From: Filimonas effusa | GTDB taxonomy: Bacteria > Bacteroidota > Bacteroidia > Chitinophagales > Chitinophagaceae | Direction: 5' to 3' | Assembly: GCF_004118675.1 (NCBI RefSeq) | Contig: NZ_SDHZ01000002.1 | Location: forward strand, 1,488,001-1,552,000 | DNA length: 64,000 bases | Translations under genes and position numbers: made by a program | Notes under the pieces: model-generated | Database searches by the model: none | Seen by the model: the letters and a program-made list of their open reading frames with translations, nothing else | What the model was told of the DNA's origin: nothing | Shown: one piece after another, positions 34,216 through 43,330 of the stretch | Numbering within the stretch: the stretch's first letter is position 1 | Layout: each line of letters opens with the position of its first letter

Positions 34216-34929
34216 ATGAGCATACAATCCATGATAGTTGCTGCTGCTTTAGCGTTGCTTGTTTCCTGTGGAAACGGGACAAACAGTAAAAACCAGCACG
34301 ATAGCATTGCTTCGCCATCAAATTTTGTAAGTCACCAGTTTGACGGTGTTTTTGCCGATACGCTTCCCTGCGCAGATTGTTCGGGTATTATTACGCATCT
34401 GAACCTGGAATCGGACAGCACTTTTGTATTGGAGCAGGAGTATGTAGGATTGAAAGAAGGCGACCGGGTATTTTATCAGTTAGGCCGCTGGTCGCTGGTA
34501 GACAGCCTGTTACGCTTAAATGAGATCACGGAAGGGCCCCGGCAGTTTAAAATTGTAAATACTGATGAGCTGAAAATGCTGGATAACGAGGGGGTGATTA
34601 TTACCGGCACCAACCTGAATTACACCTTGCACCGCCAGCATACTGCTTTCGTAGCAAAAAAACCTTTCACTGTGCGTGGTGTAGCTACCGATGCCGGAGC
34701 GAATTCTTTCTTCAAAATATGCGCCTGGCATAAGGAAGTTCCTTTACGTTTAACGGCCACCACTATTTATCCCGATAGCCTGGCCGGCCTGAAGGATGCC
34801 CTGAAAAAAGGCGCTTTGGTTGAAGCGGAAGGCCGTTTTTCTACTGCAGACAGCGCCGGGAAGACTTTCCAGGTGTTTACAGCGGATAAGTTCCTGCGCT
34901 ATTTGCCAGGAGAGAAATGTAAAGACTAA
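34216..34929 (+). CDS. NlpE-like outer-membrane lipoprotein (copper/envelope stress)
   Basis: 237-residue lipoprotein. The signal ends in ALALLVSC with lipid-modified Cys18, followed by an Asn/Ser-rich linker. The NlpE N-terminal domain has DTLPCADCSGI with the CxxC pair, then HLNLESDSTFVLEQEY and GRWSLVDSLLRL. A second beta-barrel (OB-like) domain from about residue 150 (RGVATDAGANSFFKICAWHKEVPL) matches the NlpE C-terminal domain, so this is a full-length two-domain form. In E. coli NlpE signals surface contact and lipoprotein faults to Cpx. There is no Cpx pair here, so the signalling role is unproven. It stands alone between divergent DUF5606 and convergent purU. Confidence 0.88.
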   Translation: MSIQSMIVAAALALLVSCGNGTNSKNQHDSIASPSNFVSHQFDGVFADTLPCADCSGIITHLNLESDSTFVLEQEYVGLKEGDRVFYQLGRWSLVDSLLRLNEITEGPRQFKIVNTDELKMLDNEGVIITGTNLNYTLHRQHTAFVAKKPFTVRGVATDAGANSFFKICAWHKEVPLRLTATTIYPDSLAGLKDALKKGALVEAEGRFSTADSAGKTFQVFTADKFLRYLPGEKCKD

Positions 34930-34964
34930 CACGCAAAGGTGGCCGCTGACACTGTGCGTGCTAA

Positions 34965-35888
34965 TTAATGATCGAACACTACAGTTCTATTCTGATATAC
35001 AAATACTCTATCGTCAATTACCAGCTGAAGCGCTTTGGCAAGTACTGAGGTTTCTATTTCCTTACCCGCTTTTACCATGTCCGTTGCACTGAAAGTGTGG
35101 TTAACGGGAATGATCTGCTGTGTAATGATGGGGCCTTCGTCGAGATCGTTGGTCACGAAATGGGCGGTGGCGCCAATCAGTTTCACTCCCCGTTCGTAAG
35201 CCTGCCTGTAGGGACTGGCTCCTATAAAGGCGGGAAGGAAAGAATGGTGAATATTGATAATGCGCATGGGATGGCTGGCCACAAACTCCGGGGACAGAAT
35301 TCGCATGAACTTGGCCAGTACCAGGTAATCGAAGGTGTGTTGCCCTATAACCGACTGTAATTCAGCTTCGAAGACTTCTTTTTCTTTCTTTTCGTGCGAT
35401 ACCAGGTGAAAAGGCACATCGAACCGTTTGCATATATCGCCCAGAATGGCATGGTTTCCAATTACGGCTTCTACTGTGGCGCCAAGGGTTTTAAAATGAT
35501 TCCTCAGCAGGATATCGCCCAGGCAATGGTATTCTTTTGTTACCAGCACTACCAGCTTTTTCTCTGGTTGCGTGGTTACATGAATAAAAGCGCCTGCAGG
35601 TAATACCTTTTCCAGTTGGCTATGCAGCGTTTGGGCATAGGCCAGGATGGAGGCTGTGGCTGCGTCGTCGCCTGAGGCCTGTGTGCCGGATCCAGGATTG
35701 CCTGCTGTACTGTTTATTGCTGCTGCAATAGCTGCCGGCGGTTCCAGCTCAAGCCTTGTGAAGAAGCTGTTACAGGCAGTGTCGACATGTTCGCGCATAG
35801 AAATGATATTGATATTCTGCTGCGCCATTACACCGGAGATAGTAGCTACCAGTCCAATCTGGTCTTTACATTGAATTACAACAACCAT
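34965..35888 (-). CDS. purU: Formyltetrahydrofolate deformylase
   Basis: Hydrolyses 10-formyl-THF to formate and THF, balancing one-carbon pools. The N-terminal ACT domain (residues 1-50, QCKDQIGLVATISGVMAQQNINIISM) is followed by a Hartmannella-type formyl transferase domain. That domain shows LVTKEYHCLGDILLRN, IGNH, the catalytic region IINIHHSFLPAFIGASPYRQAYERG, GATAHFVTNDLDEGPIITQ with the Asp, and a C-terminal RVFVYQNRTVVF. Total 307 residues. An unusual low-complexity insert of about 30 residues (NSTAGNPGSGTQASGDDAA) joins the two domains. It starts 13 bases after the polA stop, so it is likely co-transcribed with polA. Confidence 0.95.
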   Translation of the reverse strand: MVVVIQCKDQIGLVATISGVMAQQNINIISMREHVDTACNSFFTRLELEPPAAIAAAINSTAGNPGSGTQASGDDAATASILAYAQTLHSQLEKVLPAGAFIHVTTQPEKKLVVLVTKEYHCLGDILLRNHFKTLGATVEAVIGNHAILGDICKRFDVPFHLVSHEKKEKEVFEAELQSVIGQHTFDYLVLAKFMRILSPEFVASHPMRIINIHHSFLPAFIGASPYRQAYERGVKLIGATAHFVTNDLDEGPIITQQIIPVNHTFSATDMVKAGKEIETSVLAKALQLVIDDRVFVYQNRTVVFDH

Positions 35889-35901
35889 AGGTTTAAGGGC
35901 T

Positions 35902-38721
35902 TTAGTGGGCTTCGAGCCAGTTTTGTCCTACGCCCAGTTCTGCTTCAACGGGAACTTCGTTTGGCAGCGGCAGGGCGGCTTTCATATTTTCGAGGATGAG
36001 TGGTTTAAGCACATCCAGTTCTTCGATAAGTGCATCAAACACCAATTCGTCATGTACCTGCAAGAGCATTTTGCTGCGGAGTTTTTCTTTTTGCATGGCG
36101 GCATGAATACGGATCATCGCCATTTTAATCATATCTGCGGCGGTACCCTGAATAGGTGAGTTAATGGCGTTACGCTCAGCAAAACCACGCACGGTGAAGT
36201 TGGAGGAATTAATATCCCTGAGCCAGCGTTTACGCCCCATCAGCGTTTGTACGTATCCATTCTCTTTTGCGAAGTTGATGGTGCTATCCATATAGCGGGT
36301 GATACCTGAGAACTCTTTCTTGTAGTTATCGATGATCTCTTTTGCTTCGGAGCGGCTGATGCCAAGGTTATCGGCCAGGCCAAATGCGCTTTGGCCGTAA
36401 ATGATACCGAAGTTGACCCCCTTGGCCCGGTAACGCTGTTCTTTGGTTACTTCCTCATCTTTGATACCAAATACTTTGGCTGCTGTGGCGGTATGAATGT
36501 CTTTGCCCAGTTTAAAGGCTTCGCACATATTGGGATCGCCGCTTATGGCAGCAACTATGCGTAATTCTATCTGGGAATAGTCGGCGCTTACCAAGGTATG
36601 CTTTTCATCTCTTGGGATGAACGCTTTACGGATTTCACGGCCCCGGTCGGTGCGGATAGGAATATTCTGCAGGTTGGGATTGTTACTGCTTAAACGGCCT
36701 GTAACGGCAACAGCCTGGGCATAGGAAGTATGTACCCTGCCGGTTTTGCTGTTGAGAAGTTGCGGCAATGCTTCGACGTATGTTGAGCGCAGTTTTGTTA
36801 ACTCGCGGTAGCCCAGGATATCGGAGACTATTGGATTATTTGCGGCCAGCTTTAGCAATACATCTTCACCGGTTGCGTATTGGCCGGTCTTTGTCTTTTT
36901 TGCTTTGGGGTCGATCTTCAATCTTTCGAAAAGAATTTCTCCAAGTTGTTTAGGGGAGGAAAGGTTAAAAGGCACTCCTGCTGCTGTAAATACATTTTGT
37001 TCAAACTGTTTGGCTTCGCGCTCCAATTCTTTGGAGTATTCTCTAAGGAAGTCAACGTCTACCGTGATGCCTTCAAACTCCATATCAGTGAGCACTTTTA
37101 CGAGCGGGTTTTCCACTTCGTAAAATACTTTCTCTACATCTTTTTCTTTTAGCAGCGGGTGCAAGGCCTGTTTCAGCTGAAGTGTAATATCGGCGTCTTC
37201 TGCGGCGTAGTCTTTTACCCTTTCAATTTCCACATCGCGCATGTTGCCCTGGTTCTTTCCTTTTTTGCCAATGAGCTCTTCGATGTGAACGGGTTCATAG
37301 CCGAGGTACTGGGCGCTTAACAGGTCCATGCTCCTTCGTCCTTCCGGTTCCACTACATAGTGGGCCAGCATGGTATCGTACAAAGCACCTTTCAGTTCTA
37401 CATTGTACCATTTGAGTACCAGGAGATCGTATTTCAGGTTTTGTCCAATCCACGTGATCTGCGGCTGGCTGAACAATTCGTTCAGCAGGGCGAGGATGGC
37501 TTTGGTTTGTTGCTGGTTGGCCGGGCATGGTATATAGTAGGCTTCGTGTGGTGAAAACGAGAAGCTAAGTCCTACCAGCTGTGCCTCATTGGCATCGATA
37601 TTTGTGGTTTCGGTGTCGAAGCAGATCTCTGTTTGCTGCAAGGCTACAGTAATGAATTCCTTTATTTTTTCAGGCGTATCGAGCAGGCTGTATGAATGAA
37701 GCGTATTGTTAATGTTCTTATCGGCCTGGAAACCCGTTGCAGCGGCTTCTTCCACTTCTGCTTTGGGTGCAGGGGCGGCAGATTCCACGACATTGCCAAA
37801 GAGGTCTGTTTGAACGCCCGCGGGGGCAGACTGGAAGGCATTAAAAGTTTCACCGAGGATCCTTTTCCCGAGTGTCTTGAATTCCAGTTCGGTGAATACG
37901 TCAATCAATTCTTTGCTATTCCATTCTTTCAGCATGAAATTTTCTTCATGGAACTGAACGGGCACGTTGGTAATAATGGTCGCCAGTTTTTTACTGATGA
38001 TAGCGCTTTCTTTGCCTTTGCGTACCTTTTCGCCCAGGGCGCCTTTGATATTATCGGCATTCTCCAAAACGTTTTCCAGTGTATCGTATTCTTTCAGCAG
38101 CTTGGCGGCGGTTTTTTCTCCTACTCCTGCGATACCGGGGATATTATCAACGGCATCGCCCATAAGTCCCAGGATATCCACTACCTGTTCTACCCGGGCG
38201 ATGTCCCATTTTTCACAAACCTTTTTAGCATCGAGGATCTCCTCTTTGCTGCCCATGTATGGCGGGCGGTAAATATAGACATGCGGATGAATGAGTAACT
38301 GGCCATAGTCTTTATCGGGCGTCACCATATATACTTCGTACCCGGCGTCGGCGGCCTGCCAGGCGAGCGTACCAATAACGTCGTCGGCTTCATAACCGTC
38401 GAGTTCAACGCAGGGGATATTAAACCCGCGTATGATACGCTGAATATCGGGAATGGAAGCAAGGAGGTCTTCAGGGGCTTCCTGCCTGTTGGCTTTATAG
38501 TCGGAGAAATCGGTATGGCGCTCAGTTGGCGCATGTGTATCGAAACAAACAGCCAGGTGAGTAGGTTTTTCTTTATTGATGAGGTCGAATAAAGTATTGG
38601 TGAATCCGAACTGGGCGTTGGTGTTTCTTCCGGTGGTGGTAATACGGGGGCTACGGATAAGCGCATAATAGGCGCGATAGATGAGCGCCATAGCGTCGAG
38701 CAGAAACAATTTTTTTGTCAT
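35902..38721 (-). CDS. polA: DNA polymerase I with both exonuclease domains
   Basis: 939-residue replication and repair polymerase. Residues 1-290 form the 5'-3' exonuclease/FEN domain (LLDAMALIYRAYYA, GYEADDVIGTLA, GLMGDAVDNIPGI). The 3'-5' proofreading domain is intact: Asp369/Glu371 (CFDTETT), Asn428/Asp432 and Tyr505/Asp509. The polymerase domain has motif A DYSQIELRI (Asp714), motif B RYRAKGVNFGIIYG (763-776) and motif C VHDEL (Asp891/Glu892). A linker of about 45 residues rich in Ala and Glu (300-340) joins the first two domains. A 15-bp GC-rich hairpin lies just upstream of the start, and purU follows after 13 bases. Confidence 0.98.
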   Translation of the reverse strand: MTKKLFLLDAMALIYRAYYALIRSPRITTTGRNTNAQFGFTNTLFDLINKEKPTHLAVCFDTHAPTERHTDFSDYKANRQEAPEDLLASIPDIQRIIRGFNIPCVELDGYEADDVIGTLAWQAADAGYEVYMVTPDKDYGQLLIHPHVYIYRPPYMGSKEEILDAKKVCEKWDIARVEQVVDILGLMGDAVDNIPGIAGVGEKTAAKLLKEYDTLENVLENADNIKGALGEKVRKGKESAIISKKLATIITNVPVQFHEENFMLKEWNSKELIDVFTELEFKTLGKRILGETFNAFQSAPAGVQTDLFGNVVESAAPAPKAEVEEAAATGFQADKNINNTLHSYSLLDTPEKIKEFITVALQQTEICFDTETTNIDANEAQLVGLSFSFSPHEAYYIPCPANQQQTKAILALLNELFSQPQITWIGQNLKYDLLVLKWYNVELKGALYDTMLAHYVVEPEGRRSMDLLSAQYLGYEPVHIEELIGKKGKNQGNMRDVEIERVKDYAAEDADITLQLKQALHPLLKEKDVEKVFYEVENPLVKVLTDMEFEGITVDVDFLREYSKELEREAKQFEQNVFTAAGVPFNLSSPKQLGEILFERLKIDPKAKKTKTGQYATGEDVLLKLAANNPIVSDILGYRELTKLRSTYVEALPQLLNSKTGRVHTSYAQAVAVTGRLSSNNPNLQNIPIRTDRGREIRKAFIPRDEKHTLVSADYSQIELRIVAAISGDPNMCEAFKLGKDIHTATAAKVFGIKDEEVTKEQRYRAKGVNFGIIYGQSAFGLADNLGISRSEAKEIIDNYKKEFSGITRYMDSTINFAKENGYVQTLMGRKRWLRDINSSNFTVRGFAERNAINSPIQGTAADMIKMAMIRIHAAMQKEKLRSKMLLQVHDELVFDALIEELDVLKPLILENMKAALPLPNEVPVEAELGVGQNWLEAH

Positions 38722-38741
38722 ACAGCGAAGGTAATAAGATT

Positions 38742-38776
38742 CTGGTTCGGGCCCTCAGGCCGAGGGCCCGAACCAG
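38742..38776 (-). terminator. GC-rich stem-loop between glk and polA
   Basis: Perfect 15-bp stem CTGGTTCGGGCCCTC / GAGGGCCCGAACCAG with a 5-nt loop, placed between the glk stop (38785) and polA start (38721). There is no T-run on the minus strand, so it could equally be an attenuator in the polA leader. Confidence 0.6.
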
Positions 38777-38784
38777 GGACCTTG

Positions 38785-39822
38785 TTATTGCCATGCGTAG
38801 GCGCCATAAAAAGCGGCGCCATACAATGCTGTTTTATCGTTGAGGATAACACGTACGGGTACTTTTTCAACCAGGTCCTGCATACGACCGCAGTCGCGGA
38901 ATGTTTCATAGAACAAAGGCTCCTGCAGCAGGGGCAGGATCTTTGGAGGAATACCTCCACCGATGAACAAACCACCTGTGGCTTTCATTTTTTGAACCAG
39001 GATGCTGGCTTCACGCGCCAGTTGCTGTACATATAACTGCATGACCTCTTCGCATATAGGGGCTTTCTTTTCCAGCCCGGCTTTACTGATGACAGCAGAG
39101 GGGTCACCTTTTTCTTTTATTTCCTTACGCAGCCATTCAGGTTCTTCCCTGTTAAGCACGTCGCGGAGGAAATAGTAAATACGGTAGATGCCGGGTCCTG
39201 CCACTACATGTTCCCAGCTTACGCGGCGGTGTTTTATTTTCAGGTAAGAAAACAACTGTGCGTCGATTTCTTCGCGCGGAGCAAATTCGCAGTGGCCACC
39301 TTCGGTAGCAAAAGGATGATAACCTTTACCATCCCAGAACAAACCTGCTTCGCCAAGCCCTGTACCAGGGGCAATAATAGCGCCGTTACCGGCATGCCAT
39401 GTTTCGCCCGGATGAAGCGTGCATACGTCTTCTTCGGAGAGGCAGGTAAGCCCGTAAGCAGTAGCTTCAAGATCGTTGATAATAGCTACATGCTTAACGC
39501 CGGTTCTGAGCGCCAGTTCTTCGGCGCTTATCACCCAGCTAAGATTGGTAAGTTCCACCCTGTTGTCGATAACAGGACCTGCGACGCCGATACCGATGGT
39601 GTCGGGTTTTTCCACCCCTTCTTCAGCAAGGAAGGCCCCGATGATATCATTAAACGATTTATAGTCCTGTGAAGCATATTTCACTTCGTGCAATACTTCC
39701 ACACTTTTGTCTTTCACATGGCAGAGCGCCATATTCACTTTAGTACCGCCAACATCGGCAGCAAGTACTTTGCGATGATCACGGGAATCCGAGCTACTGT
39801 TGTTAAATGCTATTCGTATCAA
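38785..39822 (-). CDS. glk: Glucokinase (ROK-unrelated bacterial Glk family)
   Basis: Phosphorylates glucose with ATP to glucose-6-phosphate. The phosphate-binding ADVGGTKVNMAL is near residue 25, then AINDLEATAYGL-like AIINDLEATAYGLTCL, ATP-binding IIAPGTGLGEAGLFW, and EGGHCEFAPR with Glu and His for sugar binding. The C-terminal FIGGGIPPKILPLL is typical of the Glk family (PF02685). TTG at 39822 (IRIAFNNSSS) is taken as start; another TTG at 39855 would add 11 residues, so the start is uncertain. Length is about 345 residues. It lies 63 bases upstream of polA with a hairpin between. Confidence 0.92.
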   Translation of the reverse strand: MIRIAFNNSSSDSRDHRKVLAADVGGTKVNMALCHVKDKSVEVLHEVKYASQDYKSFNDIIGAFLAEEGVEKPDTIGIGVAGPVIDNRVELTNLSWVISAEELALRTGVKHVAIINDLEATAYGLTCLSEEDVCTLHPGETWHAGNGAIIAPGTGLGEAGLFWDGKGYHPFATEGGHCEFAPREEIDAQLFSYLKIKHRRVSWEHVVAGPGIYRIYYFLRDVLNREEPEWLRKEIKEKGDPSAVISKAGLEKKAPICEEVMQLYVQQLAREASILVQKMKATGGLFIGGGIPPKILPLLQEPLFYETFRDCGRMQDLVEKVPVRVILNDKTALYGAAFYGAYAWQ

Positions 39823-39901
39823 AACATTCTTTTTTAAGTGCGTTAACAGATACAAGTTGGAAAGATAGCAAAAACTGTGTCAGCACTGTTCCAATATCCC
39901 G

Positions 39902-40951
39902 TTAATAATGTGGCATATGCGCATCTACGAAACTTCTCTCGGTTTCATTCCACTGTTGGATGACCTGGTTACGGCCATTATTGAGCGCAGTATTTGTTTT
40001 ATTGAACTTGTCTGCAGCGGCATTAAGTTCACCTACTGCTTTGTTATAGGCATCGACGTCTTCTTTGGTTCTGTCTTTTGCAGATTTTGCCTCAAACGAC
40101 TTCTGCAATTTTTCAAACGCTTCCTCTTTCAGCAGGAAATCGGCCAGCTGTGTCGCCTCTTCCGCTGACTTTTTATAAAACTGGAGTGCGTTTTTACAGG
40201 CTCCCGCGAGAGCAGGATCGCCCTCAAGGTTTTTTAGAGTATCCAGCACCGCCAGCCCTTCATTTGCAAAAGCAGACAGCGCATTCCTTGATTGTTCAAT
40301 TTCAGTTAATTTCTTTTTATTAAATGCGTTGGTAAGCTGGCCATCCTGCCAGTTACATTTAAAGAACAACAAGTATACTTTATTATGATACTTGTTTACC
40401 TCTCCGGCTTTGGCCATTTTAATAGACAATTCATCTTTTTGTCCTTCAACAAGTTGGACATGATATTTTGCAGCAAAGCTGTCTACAGCATCAGACATAT
40501 TTTTACTGGCCTGCTGCAGCTTTTCTTCCGTTTTTTCCTGTAACAACAGATAGGCCTGCATTTCATCGAACGACTGTTCCGCAATTTCATCCATATTCAC
40601 AATATGGGCGTAGTCGTCGTTAAACAGTTTATAACAAAGCTGGATATAATCGAGGCTGCTTTTCCGCAAAGCGTTATCACCTTTATAGAAGGGGATGTCG
40701 ATGGTTTTATACCTGCATTTTTCTATTCCCTCAAGTGTTTGCATGCGCATTTTCTCAATTTTCTTTGCCCTTTTACTATGAGCCATAGCGCTTACATAGG
40801 CCATGTAAGTTTTGTTCATTTCCTGTTGCGGTGCATAAATAGCGGAGAGGTATTTTACCGGGTCCTCAGTTTGCGCTGTAGCGGGCATTGCAGCCACAAG
40901 CGAGAGCAACATAAGCAGAAAGAAGTAATGTTTCATGATCATCTTTTTCAT
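39902..40951 (-). CDS. Exported LIC11966-family surface protein
   Basis: 349-residue exported helical protein. The signal peptide ends in PATAQ; ATG at 40936 is an alternative start. The mature part is helical with KYLSAIYAPQQEMNKTYMAYVSAMAHSKRA, DYAHIVNMDEIAEQSFDEMQAYL and KYHNKVYLLFFKCNWQDG, a pattern I associate with the LIC11966 surface protein family first named in Leptospira. The C-terminal half is coiled-coil-like, rich in Lys, Ala and Glu. Function unknown. It starts 14 bases after the S41 protease stop, so the two genes are probably one operon, and the protein could be a substrate or partner of that protease. Confidence 0.72.
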   Translation of the reverse strand: MKKMIMKHYFFLLMLLSLVAAMPATAQTEDPVKYLSAIYAPQQEMNKTYMAYVSAMAHSKRAKKIEKMRMQTLEGIEKCRYKTIDIPFYKGDNALRKSSLDYIQLCYKLFNDDYAHIVNMDEIAEQSFDEMQAYLLLQEKTEEKLQQASKNMSDAVDSFAAKYHVQLVEGQKDELSIKMAKAGEVNKYHNKVYLLFFKCNWQDGQLTNAFNKKKLTEIEQSRNALSAFANEGLAVLDTLKNLEGDPALAGACKNALQFYKKSAEEATQLADFLLKEEAFEKLQKSFEAKSAKDRTKEDVDAYNKAVGELNAAADKFNKTNTALNNGRNQVIQQWNETERSFVDAHMPHY

Positions 40952-40965
40952 ATAACTGGTTTAGG

Positions 40966-42822
40966 TCATTTTTTAATAAGCAGCTGCAGCACTTCATAGG
41001 CAGCTTTCACGCCCGTATCCGAAGCCAACAAAGTTTTGAAGGCTTCGTTCAGCTGACTGCCATAAGCGTCGGATTGCAGCAGGGATTTTTCGGCTTCATG
41101 GTTGGTAATGGTAAAGGCAGCTGTTGTATTTATCATTCGTGCGTCTATCGCCGGAAGCACCGGGTAGGGCTTGTAATACTTGTTGGGGGCAATGGTTGTG
41201 GCTTTCAGCGCGAAGGGCTCATCGGCTTCTCTTTCAATATGCACAAGACTATCCTTCACAATAACAGAAGGTATTACGCCTGTCGCCTGCAGGGAGGAGC
41301 CGTTCACGCGAAAAAGCTTGCTCATGGTTATCTTGATGTAGCTGTTATTATCGGGGGAGGCCCCTGGCCTTGGTTCAGGCGATTCCAGCGAGATAGTTGT
41401 ATCAACGGGTAACATTACCTGCCCGGTAGCTTTGCCATAGGTGGTTGTGCCTACTATCACAGCACGATTATAGTCCTGCAATGCGGCAGCTACGAGTTCC
41501 GAAGCAGAGGCGCTGTAACTGTTTACCAGTACAACAAGAGGGCCATCGAAAGCAGTGCCCCTGTTCACGTCGTAGAGGACGATGGGTTTAGGATCTTTCC
41601 TTTTTATTTGCGCAACAGGTCCTGCATCGATAAAGATGCCTGTAAGCTCCATTGCCTCCTGTACAGATCCGCCACCATTGAATCGCAGGTCGAGGATGAG
41701 GCCGGTTATATTTTCTTTTTTCAGTTTGACGATCTCCCTGGCCACATCGTTGGCACACCCCTTTAGGCCGATATTACCCTGGTCCCAGTCTTCATAGAAC
41801 GTAGGGAGATAAATATACCCGATGGTTTGCTGCCCTTTCAGTACAAAGCTTTTCACTTTATTTTCCACTTCAGCATCGGTAGCCTGTTCTTTCAGCAGCG
41901 GCACCTGAATTACGGAGCCATTGGCTTTACGAACGCGCAGCAACAGTGTATCGTGGTTACTCATGCGCAACAGGTCGTTGAGTTCTTCGGTTGCCGTTGG
42001 CGACACAGCGTCGGTTTTATTTCCGCTCCACTGTGCCTGTATAATTTTATCACCTTTCTGTAACTGGCCGCTTTTATATGCGGGGCTTCCGGGTTGAAGG
42101 TCTTCGATGAAAATATCATCCTTTTCCTCTTTTATGCGGAATCCGAACCGGAAACGCTGCTTACCCAGTTGGCTTTCAAAGTTTTCCTTTGCAGAAAGCG
42201 GGAAGTAGCCTGTATGCGGATCAAAACACCGGGCGATAGCTTCACAATAAAGATCACCGATGGCAACAGCGCTTGTTGCGGCATTGCGAAGAATATAATT
42301 GATTTGCCGGCGCAGCCGCGAGCAGGAACCCTGTTCTTTTATATATACCTGCAACCTGTTCCTCAATGCGGTGATATCGGCTGAACCAGGCGTGGCTACA
42401 GGCTTTATCGTTTGCGGTTTCGGTTGTACCCGTTGTGTACCCGTTGTATTATTGCCTGAAGAACAAAGCACAGCCACAAGGGAATCGGCCTGCTTGAGGC
42501 GTTGTATGAATAAAGAAGTAAACAGGCTGATATAGGCTGATCTTCTATTCCTGATCTCATCATCCAGGGTTGATTCAAAAGCCCTGAGCCGGGTTATATC
42601 GTCATCGGAAAAGAAAAGTTCATCTTCGTCGGCCAGCTTAAGCATGGTAAACCAGAGGTCGTGCGAAAAGCTGTCGTTAAGCGTCCTTGGCTCAACGTGA
42701 AACTTATCGATCATTCTATAAACGAGAAAAGCTTCGCCGGCCACCTTGCTAAAAGATTGGGCACGGGAATGAAAGGGCGTTACCAGCGTCAGCCAAAGCA
42801 AAGCGAGGCAAAGGTTCTTCAT
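40966..42822 (-). CDS. Exported S41 C-terminal processing protease with PDZ domain
   Basis: 618-residue tail-specific protease. The signal peptide is MKNLCLALLWLTLVTPFHSRAQ. A helical N-terminal domain (25-195) holds DELFFSDDDITRLRAFESTLDDEI, as in Prc-type enzymes. The PDZ domain spans about 235-300 (DIFIEDLQPGSPAYKSGQLQKGDKII). The S41 core has LILDLRFNGGGSVQEAMELTGIF, the catalytic Ser in NSYSASASELVAAALQDY, and the Lys in TYGKATGQVMLP. It would cut envelope proteins at their C-termini in the periplasm. The following gene encodes a LIC11966-like surface protein. Complete, with all catalytic residues visible. Confidence 0.94.
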   Translation of the reverse strand: MKNLCLALLWLTLVTPFHSRAQSFSKVAGEAFLVYRMIDKFHVEPRTLNDSFSHDLWFTMLKLADEDELFFSDDDITRLRAFESTLDDEIRNRRSAYISLFTSLFIQRLKQADSLVAVLCSSGNNTTGTQRVQPKPQTIKPVATPGSADITALRNRLQVYIKEQGSCSRLRRQINYILRNAATSAVAIGDLYCEAIARCFDPHTGYFPLSAKENFESQLGKQRFRFGFRIKEEKDDIFIEDLQPGSPAYKSGQLQKGDKIIQAQWSGNKTDAVSPTATEELNDLLRMSNHDTLLLRVRKANGSVIQVPLLKEQATDAEVENKVKSFVLKGQQTIGYIYLPTFYEDWDQGNIGLKGCANDVAREIVKLKKENITGLILDLRFNGGGSVQEAMELTGIFIDAGPVAQIKRKDPKPIVLYDVNRGTAFDGPLVVLVNSYSASASELVAAALQDYNRAVIVGTTTYGKATGQVMLPVDTTISLESPEPRPGASPDNNSYIKITMSKLFRVNGSSLQATGVIPSVIVKDSLVHIEREADEPFALKATTIAPNKYYKPYPVLPAIDARMINTTAAFTITNHEAEKSLLQSDAYGSQLNEAFKTLLASDTGVKAAYEVLQLLIKK

Positions 42823-42941
42823 AATTCAAGGGTAAAAAGGTGGCAGTAAGGTAGTAACATTTTTTTGAATGCACGCTACAGCCACCTTTTCCCAGCTGAA
42901 TTTAAGCCAGAACCAAGGAAAACCCCAATGCCGGCAGCATT

Positions 42942-43304
42942 TTATTCGTCGGCTCCCGCCTGAGTGCGGTTTATAAGGCTTTCTATGAGATAGGTAACAA
43001 AAGATAAAAGTAAACTGAAGAGCAATGCCGCCCACCAGCTATTGACCACGAAACCGGGGACGATATAGGATGTCCATTTTACAATGAGGATGTTAATGAC
43101 CAGCAGAAAAAGCCCCATTGTAAGTATGGTAATAGGTATGGTTAAAACAATAAGAATAGGTTTTACAAATCCATTCAGCAAAGCAAGCACCAGTGCTACA
43201 ATGATAGCAGTAGTGCCGCTGTCGATATTCGTATCGGGTATTATGTACGATACGATAAGTGCTGCAAGCGCTGTTACCAGTATTTTGCCTATAAATTTTC
43301 CCAT
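42942..43304 (-). CDS. Four-helix membrane protein of the phage holin IV superfamily (DUF360-like)
   Basis: 120-residue protein with four hydrophobic helices: residues about 5-22, 31-50, 52-75 and 88-112. The stretch ALLNGFVKPILIVLTIPITILTMGLFLLVINILIVKW matches the Mycobacterial-type phage holin IV/DUF360 pattern (PF04020). Despite the name these proteins are common in bacterial chromosomes away from phages, and no phage genes are visible here. Function unknown, perhaps a small membrane-organising protein. It begins 26 bases after the second M16 gene on the same strand and probably belongs to that unit. Confidence 0.87.
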   Translation of the reverse strand: MGKFIGKILVTALAALIVSYIIPDTNIDSGTTAIIVALVLALLNGFVKPILIVLTIPITILTMGLFLLVINILIVKWTSYIVPGFVVNSWWAALLFSLLLSFVTYLIESLINRTQAGADE

Positions 43305-43330
43305 ACCTTTTACTTTTAAATAACTACAGG

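Noticed and set aside
37696-38298. 200-residue + strand ORF inside polA
   Set aside because: Antisense shadow of the 5'-3' exonuclease domain; no independent motif.
42942-43304. Prophage suggested by the holin-like name
   Set aside because: No other phage genes are nearby; this family is common in bacterial chromosomes.
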